Source: Hyphomicrobiales bacterium (GTDB taxonomy: Bacteria > Pseudomonadota > Alphaproteobacteria > Rhizobiales > Rhizobiaceae). From it: a stretch of DNA of 64,000 bases. The stretch is from NCBI GenBank assembly GCA_900469625.1, contig UBXV01000006.1, positions 124,001 through 188,000 on the forward strand, given 5' to 3'. Made by a program: the position numbers and the translations under genes. This document shows, piece by piece, positions 56,062 to 64,000 of the stretch. Below the pieces are notes generated by a model. The model was not told the DNA's origin. It saw nothing but the letters and a program-made list of their open reading frames with translations, and searched no databases. How positions within the stretch are numbered: the first letter of the stretch is position 1; each line of letters opens with the position of its first letter.

Positions 56062-56796
56062 ATGAGCACCTCTTCCAACGGGAATTCGGAGCCGGAGTAC
56101 AGCCCACTTCTTTCAGGACGCTTCGTCACAAGAATTGCCGCGGCCGTGGTCCTGCTCGCCGCCATCACCGCGACTCTGTCCCTGTCAGGCCGGTGGTTCG
56201 GCGAAAAGCTCGCCCTCGCCGGCCATACGTCGAGCCTGACGGTCTACGACATCTTCATCGGCCAGGATCACCTGCGCCTTCCTGCCAACGTCATCCGCTT
56301 CGAAAACCAGCGGGCGACATCGATCTCAGAACGGGTCGATCTCTATCTGACCTGGCCGGCACTCGAAGGCTATAGCGACGACAACAGGCACTTTTTCAAC
56401 GACGTCAGCCAGCCCGAAGGCCTGATCTTTCTGCAGATCTCCCAAAGCACGATGTCGCGCGACATGTCCGGTCGCCTCGACCCCATCTACACTCAGGTCT
56501 TTGACGGCTCGGCAAGCGTGGGTGCCGACGGCCTGACACGCCATGGCGTCAAGGCGACATCGAGCTATGCCGGAGAAATCTTTCTGACGGCGGAACGCGA
56601 CGGAGAGCCACCCTATGTCGTGCGGTGCCTGGCGCAGGCCAGCAACGAAGTCTCCACAAGTGCGGATTGCCAGCGCGACGTTCACGCCGGGAAGGACCTG
56701 GTCGTGCTCTACCGCTTCTCGCGCAATCTACTGCCGCAGTGGCGCGAAATCGACAATGCTGTGCAAGGCTTCGTGAAAAGCCGCCTCGTGCCCTGA
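56062..56796 (+). CDS. Membrane-anchored periplasmic protein, unknown function
   Basis: A 244-residue protein with one N-terminal membrane helix (about 22-42) and a large periplasmic part. Features: GHTSSLTVYDIFIGQDHLRLPANVIRF in two stretches and VDLYLTWPALEGYSDD; a final helix near NAVQGFVKSRLVP. I find no known motif; rhizobial proteins of this type are uncharacterized. The RFENQR segment and the lack of catalytic residues suggest a structural or sensing role, as inference. It reads toward the carboxypeptidase gene. Confidence 0.7.
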   Translation: MSTSSNGNSEPEYSPLLSGRFVTRIAAAVVLLAAITATLSLSGRWFGEKLALAGHTSSLTVYDIFIGQDHLRLPANVIRFENQRATSISERVDLYLTWPALEGYSDDNRHFFNDVSQPEGLIFLQISQSTMSRDMSGRLDPIYTQVFDGSASVGADGLTRHGVKATSSYAGEIFLTAERDGEPPYVVRCLAQASNEVSTSADCQRDVHAGKDLVVLYRFSRNLLPQWREIDNAVQGFVKSRLVP

Positions 56797-56980
56797 TTTC
56801 GTCCAAGTGGTGTGGTGCTGGCGTGTCCGCCGCATCGTTTTGCTGCACCGGTGTCGTCTTTGTACAAATGCGTCCGATCCCGGAAACCAATCATTCATCA
56901 TAAACCGATTGGTAACGCTATGCCGATACTGTCTCAGGAACGGTCGTTCCCGGAGGCGGCGTCCGGACAACACCCATGAC

Positions 56981-58498
56981 ATGAGAATGAAGAGTAGCGT
57001 AGTGTCCCAATCAGGTTTTCTTGATCTCGCGAAACGCCCGTTCGGCGCCTTTTCAAAGATGGTCGGACGGATCGTCCTTGCTGGCGCCGTCGCATCGGTT
57101 GCCTTCGCAGCACCCGCGTTGGCCAACCCGAAATACTCGGGCATCGTCGTCGACGCGAAAACCGGCAAGGTTCTCTACGGCGAAGATGCCGACGAGTTGC
57201 GCTACCCCGCCTCGCTGACCAAGATGATGACGCTTTATCTGGCGTTCGAGGCGCTTGAAGCCGGCCGGATCAGCAAGTCGACACCCGTTCCCTTCTCCAA
57301 GAACGCCTCCGCGGAACCGCCATCGAAACTTGGCGTTCGCGCCGGACAGTCGATCACCGTCGAACAGGCGATCCTGTCGCTCGTCACCCGCTCCGCCAAC
57401 GACGCCTCGACGGCGCTTGGCGAATTGCTGGGTGGCTCGGAGCAGCGTTTTGCCCGCATGATGACCAACAAGGCGCGGGCGCTCGGCATGACGCGCACCA
57501 CCTATCGCAACGCCAACGGCCTGCCCAACACGGAACAGCGCACCACGGCACGCGACCAGGCCCGCCTTGGCCTGGCACTGCGCCAGCATTTTCCACAGTA
57601 CTACGATTATTTCTCGACGCGCAGCTTCCGCTTCGGCAAGCAGACGATCGGCAATCACAACCGCCTGCTCGGCAACGTTCGCGGCGTCGATGGCATCAAG
57701 ACCGGCTATACCCGCGCCTCGGGCTTCAATCTCGTCACCTCCGCGCAGCTCGACGGTCGCAGCATCGTGGCCGTCGTCATGGGCGGGACATCCGGTGGCA
57801 GTCGCGACGCCCAGATGCGCCGTCTCGTGGCAAAATACATGCCGGCCGCATCGCGCCGCGGCGGTGGCAACCTGATCGCCCAGACGGCACCCACACCGGT
57901 TGCAGCGGTTGCTGAAGAGCCGGTCGCCGTCGCGCAGGTTGCGGAATCGCCGGTCGCAAGCCCGGTTGCAGCCGCTGCGGGTCTCGACCTGCCCAACACC
58001 GGACCGGTGCCGGCGGTGCGTTACGATGGCGAAAGCACCAACAGCGTGCAAATGGCCTATGCGGGCACCAAGCGCACCTCGGACAACCCGGTCCTGTCGC
58101 CGAAGATCGTTCCCAATACGCTCGATGCCCAGAGCATCAAGCTGTCGCGCCAGCCCGTCGCTGCCGCCATGGTCGATGCCCAGGTCACCAATTCGGTTCC
58201 CAAGCGCGAACCGGTCGCGGCCGAAGCCGAAGCGCAGCCTATTCCCCAGCCGCAGGGTTGGGTCATCCAGATCGGCGCGACGCCGGACAAGGATCAGGCC
58301 ATGACGCTGCTCGGCAACGCCAAGGACAAGGGCGGCAAGGCGCTGAGCAAGGCAACACCCTTTACCGTTGCGTTCAGCAACGGCGGCGCGCAGGTCTACC
58401 GTGCCCGCTTCGGCGGCTTCGATGACCAGAACGCGGCGATCAATGCCTGCAAGACGTTGAAGAAGAAAGGCATTTCCTGCTGGGCTGCCCAGCAGTAA
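56981..58498 (+). CDS. D-alanyl-D-alanine carboxypeptidase with SPOR domain
   Basis: A 505-residue low-molecular-weight penicillin-binding protein. After a signal peptide (about 20-47) the three active-site motifs are visible: SLTK (Ser near residue 80), SAN near 143, and KTG in GIKTGYTRAS near 240. A long low-complexity Val/Ala/Pro linker (about 300-425) leads to a C-terminal SPOR domain (GWVIQIGATPDKDQA ... KKGISCWAAQ), which binds denuded glycan at the septum. Start ATG 56981 or 56987. It should trim the stem peptides of new wall. Confidence 0.93.
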   Translation: MRMKSSVVSQSGFLDLAKRPFGAFSKMVGRIVLAGAVASVAFAAPALANPKYSGIVVDAKTGKVLYGEDADELRYPASLTKMMTLYLAFEALEAGRISKSTPVPFSKNASAEPPSKLGVRAGQSITVEQAILSLVTRSANDASTALGELLGGSEQRFARMMTNKARALGMTRTTYRNANGLPNTEQRTTARDQARLGLALRQHFPQYYDYFSTRSFRFGKQTIGNHNRLLGNVRGVDGIKTGYTRASGFNLVTSAQLDGRSIVAVVMGGTSGGSRDAQMRRLVAKYMPAASRRGGGNLIAQTAPTPVAAVAEEPVAVAQVAESPVASPVAAAAGLDLPNTGPVPAVRYDGESTNSVQMAYAGTKRTSDNPVLSPKIVPNTLDAQSIKLSRQPVAAAMVDAQVTNSVPKREPVAAEAEAQPIPQPQGWVIQIGATPDKDQAMTLLGNAKDKGGKALSKATPFTVAFSNGGAQVYRARFGGFDDQNAAINACKTLKKKGISCWAAQQ

Positions 58499-58573
58499 TC
58501 GGCATCTAGTTTCGGTGGCCGATTTGTTTGTCCGGCCACCCTCCTCGGTTTTGTAAAGCGTACGAGGTTAGTT

Positions 58574-58843
58574 ATGGCAATGAACGAGAATGTTCCGGGT
58601 GTCACTCCCTTGCCCGGGCGGCGGGCCAAACCGTCGCGCATCAATCTGCATCCGCTGCATGAAGCGGCGATGCGCATTGCCGATCTCGGTCTCAACCGCC
58701 CGAAGGCGAAGACCAAGGACCTGGTCGGGATGTTGCTGACACACGGCGCAAGAGCCTGGCGTTCGACGCAGCCCCGCGCGGGCATCCATCTTCACGTGAC
58801 GGCACCGGGTCGTCGGCACCCCCTGAAGATGCGTATCGTCTGA
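58574..58843 (+). CDS. Small basic hypothetical protein
   Basis: An 89-residue protein, rich in Arg, Lys, His and Pro: PLPGRRAKPSRINLHPLHEAA, then LGLNRPKAKTKDLVGMLLTHGA. No membrane segment. It could bind nucleic acid, but no fold is recognised. ATG 58574 is followed by a second Met two residues on. It is followed by a strong terminator and lies 76 bp after the carboxypeptidase. It appears to be a rhizobial orphan. Confidence 0.65.
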   Translation: MAMNENVPGVTPLPGRRAKPSRINLHPLHEAAMRIADLGLNRPKAKTKDLVGMLLTHGARAWRSTQPRAGIHLHVTAPGRRHPLKMRIV

Positions 58844-58856
58844 CGGGAAACATGGT

Positions 58857-58886
58857 TTAAAAGGCGGCTTCGGCCGCCTTTTTCGT
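58857..58886. terminator. Bidirectional terminator
   Basis: AAGGCGGC (58861-58868) and GCCGCCTT (58873-58880) form a stem with the stable loop TTCG. T-runs flank both sides, so it serves the small gene at 58574 and the convergent DUF1489 gene. Confidence 0.9.
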
Positions 58887-58890
58887 CTGA

Positions 58891-59328
58891 TCAGAGCAGG
58901 CCGAGCTCGGCAAGTTCGCGGCGCAACTCGAGCGGCATCTCCGCCCCACCGCCGGACAAGGATGCCAGGTCCCGTGGCGCCTCGTCGGTTTTCAGATAGC
59001 GCCAGCCCTGGAAAGCCCGGCGCGGCTGTAGCTCGGTCTCGATGACCTCAGGCCCGAGCAGCAGATTACAGCGGCCGATCCCCTCACCGTCGGTGAATGT
59101 CTCGATACCGATCAGCGACTGGCGCGCCTGGACCTGCCCCTTGATGACCCAATAGAGCGACCCACCCTCGAGCAGTTCTTCGACCCGTTTGGGGACCATG
59201 CGCGTCGTGTGAAACGAATGCGGTTCAAGTCCGGCGGCAATCGCCGTCAGGGCCTTGCGCGAAACCCATTCGCGCAGGTCCTCGATCGATTCCGCTCCGA
59301 CGCAGAGCTTTATGAGATGCAGTGACAT
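58891..59328 (-). CDS. DUF1489 family protein
   Basis: A 145-residue protein of DUF1489, an alphaproteobacterial family without known function. The N-terminus LHLIKLCVGAESIEDLREWV, the HTTRMVPKR stretch, GSLYWVIKGQVQARQSLIGIE and FQGWRYLKTDEAPRDL are the family's conserved parts. No membrane segment or signal. It lies 77 bp after sdaA on the same strand and ends at a terminator. Confidence 0.9.
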   Translation of the reverse strand: MSLHLIKLCVGAESIEDLREWVSRKALTAIAAGLEPHSFHTTRMVPKRVEELLEGGSLYWVIKGQVQARQSLIGIETFTDGEGIGRCNLLLGPEVIETELQPRRAFQGWRYLKTDEAPRDLASLSGGGAEMPLELRRELAELGLL

Positions 59329-59405
59329 GGCTGTTTTTGAACACCCGTCCGGCTGTCATGGTCAAGCGAATTGCGCGATGTCATCAACAATCACGCACGT
59401 GACGC

Positions 59406-60806
59406 TCAACATTCGACGACGTTGACCGCGAGGCCGCCGGTCGAGGTTTCCTTGTATTTCTCGTTCATGTCGACGCCGGTCTGGCGCATGGTCTCGATGC
59501 AGGCGTCGAGCGGCACGAAATGCTGTCCGTCGCCCTTGAGCGCCAATGACGCCGCAGTGACGGCCTTGACGGCACCCAGCGCGTTGCGCTCGATGCACGG
59601 CACCTGCACCAGTCCCGCCACGGGGTCGCAGGTCATGCCGAGGTGGTGCTCCAGCGCAATTTCCGCGGCGTTTTCGATCTGCTCCGGCGAGCCGCCCATC
59701 ACGGCGGCAAGACCGGCGGCGGCCATCGCCGAGGCCGAGCCAACCTCGCCCTGACAGCCGACTTCGGCACCCGAGATCGAGGCGTTGTGCTTGATAATGC
59801 CGCCGATTGCAGCTGCGGTCAGCAGATAGTCGCGAACGCCGTCCTGGTCGGCATCGTCATGGAAATGCATGTAGTAGCGGATGGTCGCCGGAACGACACC
59901 GGCAGCACCGTTGGTCGGCGACGTGACAACGCGCCCGCCGGCGGCATTTTCCTCGTTGACCGCCATGGCGTAGACGCTCAGCCAGTCGTTGGCGAGCAAC
60001 GGGTTGATCTTGTTGGAGCGCCACTCTTCCTGCAGCTTGTCGTGAATGGAGCGGGCACGCCGGCGGACCTTCAGCCCCCCCGGCATGATGCCGTCCTGGC
60101 TGAGACCACGGTCGATGCAGGTGCTCATGGCACCCCAGATGCGATCCAGCCCGTCATTCAGTTCGTCGGGCGACATGGTGCATTCTTCGTTGGCGCGCTT
60201 CATCTGCGCGATGGTCAGACCGGAGCGTGCGGCCATCTCCAGCATTTCAACAGCGCTGCTGAAGGGAAACGGTACCTTGACGCCGGCGGGCTTGTTCTTC
60301 GAAGCGCGCATGGCCTCGAGTTCGGTGTCGGTCACCACAAAGCCGCCGCCGATCGAGTAGTAGATCCGCTTGAGCAGAAGACGGCCGTCCTTGTCGAAGG
60401 CCGAAAAGGACATGCCGTTGGCATGGCCGGGCAAAGGCACCTTCTTGTCGAAGACAAGATCGGTCTTCGGCTGGAATTCGTAAGAGGGATGTCCCGGCGG
60501 CGTGATGCGACCGGTGCGCTCGACCTCGTCGATCAGTGCATCCATGCGATCCGGATCGACGCGATCGGGCCGTTCACCGACAAGGCCAAGCACCACGGCC
60601 CTGCCCGAACCATGACCAATACCCGTATGAGCAAGCGAGCCGTGCAGGCTGACCTTGATGGCGGCGACCGCCGCGTGCGACGGCCTGGGCCATTCGTCCG
60701 ACAGGATAAGTTCAAGGAAGCGATTGGCGGCCGACATCGGGCCCATCGTATGCGAACTTGAAGGACCAATACCGATCTTGAAAACGTCAAAGACGGATAG
60801 AAACAT
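59406..60806 (-). CDS. sdaA: L-serine ammonia-lyase (SdaA)
   Basis: A 466-residue iron-sulfur serine dehydratase that converts L-serine to pyruvate and ammonia. The N-terminus [20 protein letters not shown] and [16 protein letters not shown] near residue 300 are diagnostic. The Cys ligands lie in [25 protein letters not shown] and the C-terminal VVEC. ATG 60806 (MFLSVF) gives the family length. It stands alone; pyruvate formed here would feed the PDH complex encoded in the window. Confidence 0.96.
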   Translation of the reverse strand: MFLSVFDVFKIGIGPSSSHTMGPMSAANRFLELILSDEWPRPSHAAVAAIKVSLHGSLAHTGIGHGSGRAVVLGLVGERPDRVDPDRMDALIDEVERTGRITPPGHPSYEFQPKTDLVFDKKVPLPGHANGMSFSAFDKDGRLLLKRIYYSIGGGFVVTDTELEAMRASKNKPAGVKVPFPFSSAVEMLEMAARSGLTIAQMKRANEECTMSPDELNDGLDRIWGAMSTCIDRGLSQDGIMPGGLKVRRRARSIHDKLQEEWRSNKINPLLANDWLSVYAMAVNEENAAGGRVVTSPTNGAAGVVPATIRYYMHFHDDADQDGVRDYLLTAAAIGGIIKHNASISGAEVGCQGEVGSASAMAAAGLAAVMGGSPEQIENAAEIALEHHLGMTCDPVAGLVQVPCIERNALGAVKAVTAASLALKGDGQHFVPLDACIETMRQTGVDMNEKYKETSTGGLAVNVVEC

Positions 60807-61071
60807 GGATTGCCTGCCCGGAGCCTGAACATCTGCCGCCCGGCCCATCGCCGGATGCCGACATATGCATGATTGCGCGATCGAAACCAACCTCGATCTC
60901 TGCTTAGGACCGAAGCCGTCGTCTCATTGAGAGATATAGGATCAAACCCTAAGCCATCCTATGCCAGTCGATCAGGTGATCGACCGACATCCGATCCCGT
61001 TGCTGCGACATTGCCCTGGCAGGAGGCAAACCGGCGGCCGATCAACGGTCGAAACATCGGCCTGAATCAAA
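60807..61071. other. Upstream region of sdaA, 265 bp
   Basis: No gene seen. An 18-bp palindrome, GTCGATCA-GG-TGATCGAC, at 60967-60984 lies 161 bp upstream of sdaA and could be an operator. The other bases show no clear structure. Confidence 0.45.
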
Positions 61072-61100
61072 ACAGCGCGGCTTCCGGGAAGCCGCGCTGT
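61072..61100 (-). terminator. Perfect terminator hairpin after the small membrane protein
   Basis: ACAGCGCGGCTTCC (61072-61085) and GGAAGCCGCGCTGT (61087-61100) are perfect 14-bp arms. On the minus strand TTTTGATT follows. It lies 20 bp beyond the stop of the 33-codon gene. Confidence 0.85.
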
Positions 61101-61120
61101 CAATCAGAGGACTTTTGGTA

Positions 61121-61222
61121 TCAAAGGCCGCCAAAAAGATAAGCAAGAACAAGAACGCCAGCGAAACCGGCCACGGCGCGAGCAGTCACGCCCCAGCAAG
61201 ACTTCTGTATTGTGTTGTCCAT
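61121..61222 (-). CDS. 33-residue single-helix membrane protein
   Basis: A very short gene: ATG 61222 has the ribosome site GGAGAC five to ten bases upstream and TGA ends at 61121. The product starts MDNTIQKSCWGV, then a membrane helix of about 18 residues (AVAGFAGVLVLAYLFGGL) to the C-terminus. A strong terminator follows directly, so it is probably its own unit. It resembles other bacterial small membrane proteins in size only. No family known to me. Confidence 0.6.
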   Translation of the reverse strand: MDNTIQKSCWGVTARAVAGFAGVLVLAYLFGGL

Positions 61223-61500
61223 GATGTCTCCGAAAAACTCTCAACGGCTGCGGGCCACACATCAAGGGCCCGTGCATGGCGCATTCCATACTGAAGAAAG
61301 TGTAAAGACGCAACGGTCAAATATGGCAGAAAGGTGTCAGACCCATTCCGACCGACTGCCCGATGCTGCAAACGCTGACGTTCAGCGCTTTTTGTAGCAA
61401 GAAATTTCGCCGCATTTTCATCACACTAGTTGATGTAGGCCCGATTCTTCACAGGTGCCGCGACCTTGCAATTTCCAAAAGCCATGCCAAAAACACGTGT

Positions 61501-62193
61501 ATGACCTTCGAAGATTACATAGCACTTTTCGTGTTCATCCTGCTTTGGGCGGGCTTCAGCTGGGCGACCGACGGGACTCGCGGCTTCAAACGCATCAGTC
61601 TCACGCGGCTGATGAACGAACATCGCGGCCGGTGGATTCGCAATTCGCTCAACCGCGACCTGAAGATGATCGACACGCAGATCATTGCCGGGCTGCAGGC
61701 CGGCACGGCGTTCTTCGCCTCGACGACGATCTTCGCGCTCGGCGGGTGTTTTGCGCTTCTGGGCGCAACCGAGCAGGCGCAGATGATTTTCGCCGACATG
61801 CCCTATGTCTTTCACGGCGGGCGAACCGCCTTCGAGCTGAAGGTCGCCGGGCTGACCTGCCTGTTCGGCTATTCGTTCTTCAAGTTCGGCTGGTCCTATC
61901 GCCTGTTCAACTACTGCTCCATTCTCATGGGCGGCATCCCGATGACGGCGGACATGGTCCGCGACCGGCACGGTGCAGAGGTTGCGGCCGAGCGGGCCGT
62001 GCGCATGAACGTCCTTGCAGCCAAGCACTTCAATGCCGGCCTCAGGGCAATCTTCCTGTCGATCGGCTACCTCGGCTGGTTCATCAGTCCCTATGCCTTC
62101 GTCGGCCTGACAATCTTCGTCATCTTCGTTCTGACCCGACGGCAGTTTTTTTCCGAGGCACGGGCAGCGCTTCTGGAAGACAGCGCCCGATAA
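61501..62193 (+). CDS. DUF599 family membrane protein
   Basis: A 230-residue membrane protein of DUF599. Four hydrophobic segments (about 5-22, 70-90, 120-138 and 190-212) separate conserved loops: RLMNEHRGRWIRNSLNRDLK and DTQIIAGLQAGTAFFASTTI. The family occurs in proteobacteria and plants and has no established function. ATG 61501 (MTFEDYIAL) begins the conserved part; the open frame to 61363 adds nothing protein-like. It lies upstream of two more membrane protein genes on the same strand. Confidence 0.88.
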   Translation: MTFEDYIALFVFILLWAGFSWATDGTRGFKRISLTRLMNEHRGRWIRNSLNRDLKMIDTQIIAGLQAGTAFFASTTIFALGGCFALLGATEQAQMIFADMPYVFHGGRTAFELKVAGLTCLFGYSFFKFGWSYRLFNYCSILMGGIPMTADMVRDRHGAEVAAERAVRMNVLAAKHFNAGLRAIFLSIGYLGWFISPYAFVGLTIFVIFVLTRRQFFSEARAALLEDSAR

Positions 62194-62315
62194 CGGCCAC
62201 TGCGACGCCCCCTCCACTTTTGATGAGCGAGGCTCGGCGCAGCACTCGCGTTTACAGCGAAATCAAGGCCGGTCTGGCGCAAGCCTGACCTGCCAGTCTC
62301 ATTCGCGCCAACAGG

Positions 62316-63335
62316 ATGGCGAACACCATGTCCGATACCAACATGACCTCGACCGCTGAACCGCAGCCCACGACAGGCACCCGTCGCCGGCTCGTCTTCA
62401 TCGATGTGCTGCGCGGCCTGGCACTCGTCGCCATGGCACTTTACCATTTCGTCTGGGATCTGGAGTTCTTCGGCTACGTTGCAGCCGGAACCGCCGGCAC
62501 CGGTGGGTGGAAGATGTTTGCCCGGCTGATCGCCAGCAGCTTCCTGTTTCTCGCAGGCTACAGCCTCGTGCTCGGACAACGCCCGAAGATCCGTTTTGAC
62601 GCCTTCCTGCGTCGCTTCGCCAAGATCGCCGGCGCGGCCGCATTGATCAGTGTCGCCACCTGGTTCGCCTTCCCGAAGACGTTCATCTTCTTCGGGATCC
62701 TGCATTCGATTGCAGCGGCCAGCCTCGTTGGCCTTCTGTTCCTGCCGCTTCCGACGATCGTTTCGTTCATCGCCGCCGCCGCCGCCTTTGCCGCTCCGCT
62801 TTATCTGCGCTCAACCGTTTTCGATATGCCTGCTCTATGGTGGGTCGGCCTTTCCGAAACGATCCCGCGATCGAACGACTATGTGCCCCTGCTGCCCTGG
62901 CTCGCGCCCTTCCTGCTTGGTCTCGGCACCGCGAAACTGGTGCACGACCGGCTTGTCGCGGCCCTTGCGCGGCGTCCGGATGGAGATGGAAAGACACGCC
63001 TGTGGACGAAGGCGCTCGTCTTCGGCGGCCGTCACAGTCTGGCCATATACCTCCTCCACCAGCCGCTGCTCATCGGACTGGTCTATCTCTTCTCGCTGAT
63101 CTCACCGCCGACACTGCCGGATCCAAAGCAAGCCTACAGGACCAACTGCGTGGAGGCCTGCAGCCGTGGCAATCCCGCCGTGCCGTGCGACGCCTTCTGC
63201 GGCTGCACGCTCGACCGTCTGGTGCAACAGAACCTGTTCGACGATCTGAACAGCGGAAAGATCAACGTGAACACGGATGAACGCATTGCGCGAATCGCCG
63301 GCCAATGCACAATGGACGTGCAACCAGGGGACTAG
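62316..63335 (+). CDS. DUF1624/HGSNAT-like membrane protein with Cys-rich tail
   Basis: A 339-residue membrane protein of the DUF1624 (heparan-alpha-glucosaminide N-acetyltransferase-like, acyltransferase_3-like) family. The start RLVFIDVLRGLALVAMALYH and FGILHSIAAASLVGLLFLP are typical, as is SLAIYLLHQPLLIGLVYL near residue 245. After the last helix comes a 75-residue soluble tail with seven Cys (CVEACSR, CDAFCGCTLD, QC), not part of the common core. The gene is 3 bases ahead of the methyltransferase-like gene. Substrate unknown. Confidence 0.85.
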   Translation: MANTMSDTNMTSTAEPQPTTGTRRRLVFIDVLRGLALVAMALYHFVWDLEFFGYVAAGTAGTGGWKMFARLIASSFLFLAGYSLVLGQRPKIRFDAFLRRFAKIAGAAALISVATWFAFPKTFIFFGILHSIAAASLVGLLFLPLPTIVSFIAAAAAFAAPLYLRSTVFDMPALWWVGLSETIPRSNDYVPLLPWLAPFLLGLGTAKLVHDRLVAALARRPDGDGKTRLWTKALVFGGRHSLAIYLLHQPLLIGLVYLFSLISPPTLPDPKQAYRTNCVEACSRGNPAVPCDAFCGCTLDRLVQQNLFDDLNSGKINVNTDERIARIAGQCTMDVQPGD

Positions 63336-63338
63336 GAC

Positions 63339-63812
63339 ATGAATGCCTACCGTGCCAAGCCGCTGAGTTTCCCATGGCCGGCCCTGCTCTACGCCGCCGC
63401 CACGCTTGCAGCCGTGCTGCTGGCGCGCCACTCGCCCATTCCCGTCGCGCATAGCCATGGCTGGTTCACCTGGATTTCAGGAGGCGTTCTGGTCACGGCC
63501 GCCATCTGGCTCGATCTTTGGGCGGTCAAGACGCTCCTGGACAGGCACACGGCAGTGATGCCTTATCGATGCGCCACCTGCCTCGTGACCTACGGGCCGT
63601 TCCGCTTTACCCGCAACCCGATCTACCTTGGCTACACGCTGATGATGATCGGCTTCGGCCTAATCGCGCTCAATCCATGGTTCTTCATCATGGCTGTTGC
63701 CGCAGTCATTTTGACCACCATCCTTGCCGTCCGCAACGAGGAGCGGCACCTGCTATCGCGCTTCGGCTTCGAGTTCGAGCGCTATTGCCGGCACACGAGC
63801 CGCTGGATCTGA
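63339..63812 (+). CDS. Isoprenylcysteine carboxyl methyltransferase-like protein
   Basis: A 157-residue membrane protein of the ICMT/PEMT-like family. Four hydrophobic segments and the signature loop GPFRFTRNPIYLGYTLMMIG near residue 87 are followed by RNEERHLLSRFGFEFERYC, which holds the conserved Glu and Arg of the SAM site. Bacterial members methylate unknown lipids or small molecules. SD AGGAC precedes ATG 63339. Likely co-transcribed with the DUF1624 gene. Confidence 0.87.
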   Translation: MNAYRAKPLSFPWPALLYAAATLAAVLLARHSPIPVAHSHGWFTWISGGVLVTAAIWLDLWAVKTLLDRHTAVMPYRCATCLVTYGPFRFTRNPIYLGYTLMMIGFGLIALNPWFFIMAVAAVILTTILAVRNEERHLLSRFGFEFERYCRHTSRWI

Positions 63813-63831
63813 TCGCCGTCTAGAAGACGGC

Positions 63832-63860
63832 AACAAAAAAGGCGGCCAAGCCGCCTTTCT
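63832..63860 (-). terminator. Rho-independent terminator of the right-edge gene
   Basis: AAGGCGGC (63839-63846) and GCCGCCTT (63850-63857) form an 8-bp stem. On the minus strand TTTTTTG follows. A shorter T-run on the plus side may also help end the ICMT-like gene. Confidence 0.85.
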
Positions 63861-63886
63861 CAATCCTTGCCTGTGCTTAAACAGCG

Positions 63887-64000
63887 TCAGGTGCCGACGC
63901 CGATCTCGGCGAGACGCGTCAGGCACGCCTCCTCGACATTGTCGAGTTCAGTCAGCGTGTCCTCGATGTCCTTGCGCTTCTGGCGCAACTCTTCGCGCTT
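63887..64000 (-). CDS. Unknown protein, C-terminal 37 residues only
   Basis: A minus-strand gene enters from the right edge; only its last 37 residues are here. They are a charged helix (KREELRQKRKDIEDTLTELD) that looks like a coiled coil, ending LAEIGVGT. The stop is at 63887 and a good terminator follows. The family cannot be named from so little. Confidence 0.6.
   Translation of the reverse strand, partial: KREELRQKRKDIEDTLTELDNVEEACLTRLAEIGVGT

Overview
The window is a 64 kb stretch of GC-rich alphaproteobacterial chromosome, most likely from the Rhizobiaceae and probably Ensifer/Sinorhizobium. The evidence is a fused ispDF gene, a lipoyl domain on the pyruvate dehydrogenase E1-beta subunit, several proteins typical of rhizobia (DUF2336, DUF1489, DUF599, DUF1697), and long tracts of core genes whose order matches my memory of Sinorhizobium chromosomes. 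I see no insertion sequence, phage gene, tRNA, rRNA or CRISPR array. This looks like backbone chromosome with small accessory operons inserted between housekeeping blocks.

Layout. 1-16 kb: dusB (cut by the left edge), ispDF, pncC-type cinA, a RatA/COQ10 protein, lipA, a YeaQ-like membrane protein, then lpdA, two small genes and pdhC-pdhB-pdhA read leftward, followed by ftsB, eno, kdsA and a glyoxalase-like gene. Lipoate synthase and all parts of pyruvate dehydrogenase therefore sit together. 16-21 kb: a lipoprotein, a methyltransferase, a four-gene translationally coupled phospholipid operon (acyltransferase, CdsA-like cytidylyltransferase, membrane protein, CDP-alcohol phosphotransferase) and an sdpR-sdpI pair with a well-formed operator/promoter. 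21-29 kb: pyrG, secG, tpiA, a methyltransferase-GNAT fusion, GNAT and TetR genes, cytochrome b561 and YceI.

29-35 kb holds the most interesting accessory unit. It is a five-gene leftward operon with a HAD-UbiA fusion of the decaprenylphosphoryl-phosphoribose synthase type, a DprE1-type oxidase, an SMR-like small transporter, an extended SDR and a class III aminotransferase. Together these look like a route to a lipid-linked pentose, related to mycobacterial decaprenylphosphoryl-arabinose synthesis but with different late steps. 35-47 kb: a secreted hydrolase, parE, small unknowns, flavin and nitro reductases, an acyltransferase and thrS. 47-50 kb: yidD, a NifU-like protein, and folE-hisI with a structured leader in front of folE.

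50-64 kb: a patatin, a CBS-pair protein, a rhomboid protease, a probable small RNA on the minus strand, PAS, PilZ and transglutaminase-like cysteine protease genes, a D,D-carboxypeptidase with SPOR domain, DUF1489, sdaA, a 33-residue membrane protein with its own terminator, and three membrane proteins (DUF599, DUF1624, isoprenylcysteine-methyltransferase-like). A minus-strand gene enters from the right edge. Function calls rest on reading motifs and on recalled family knowledge; no database search was possible.
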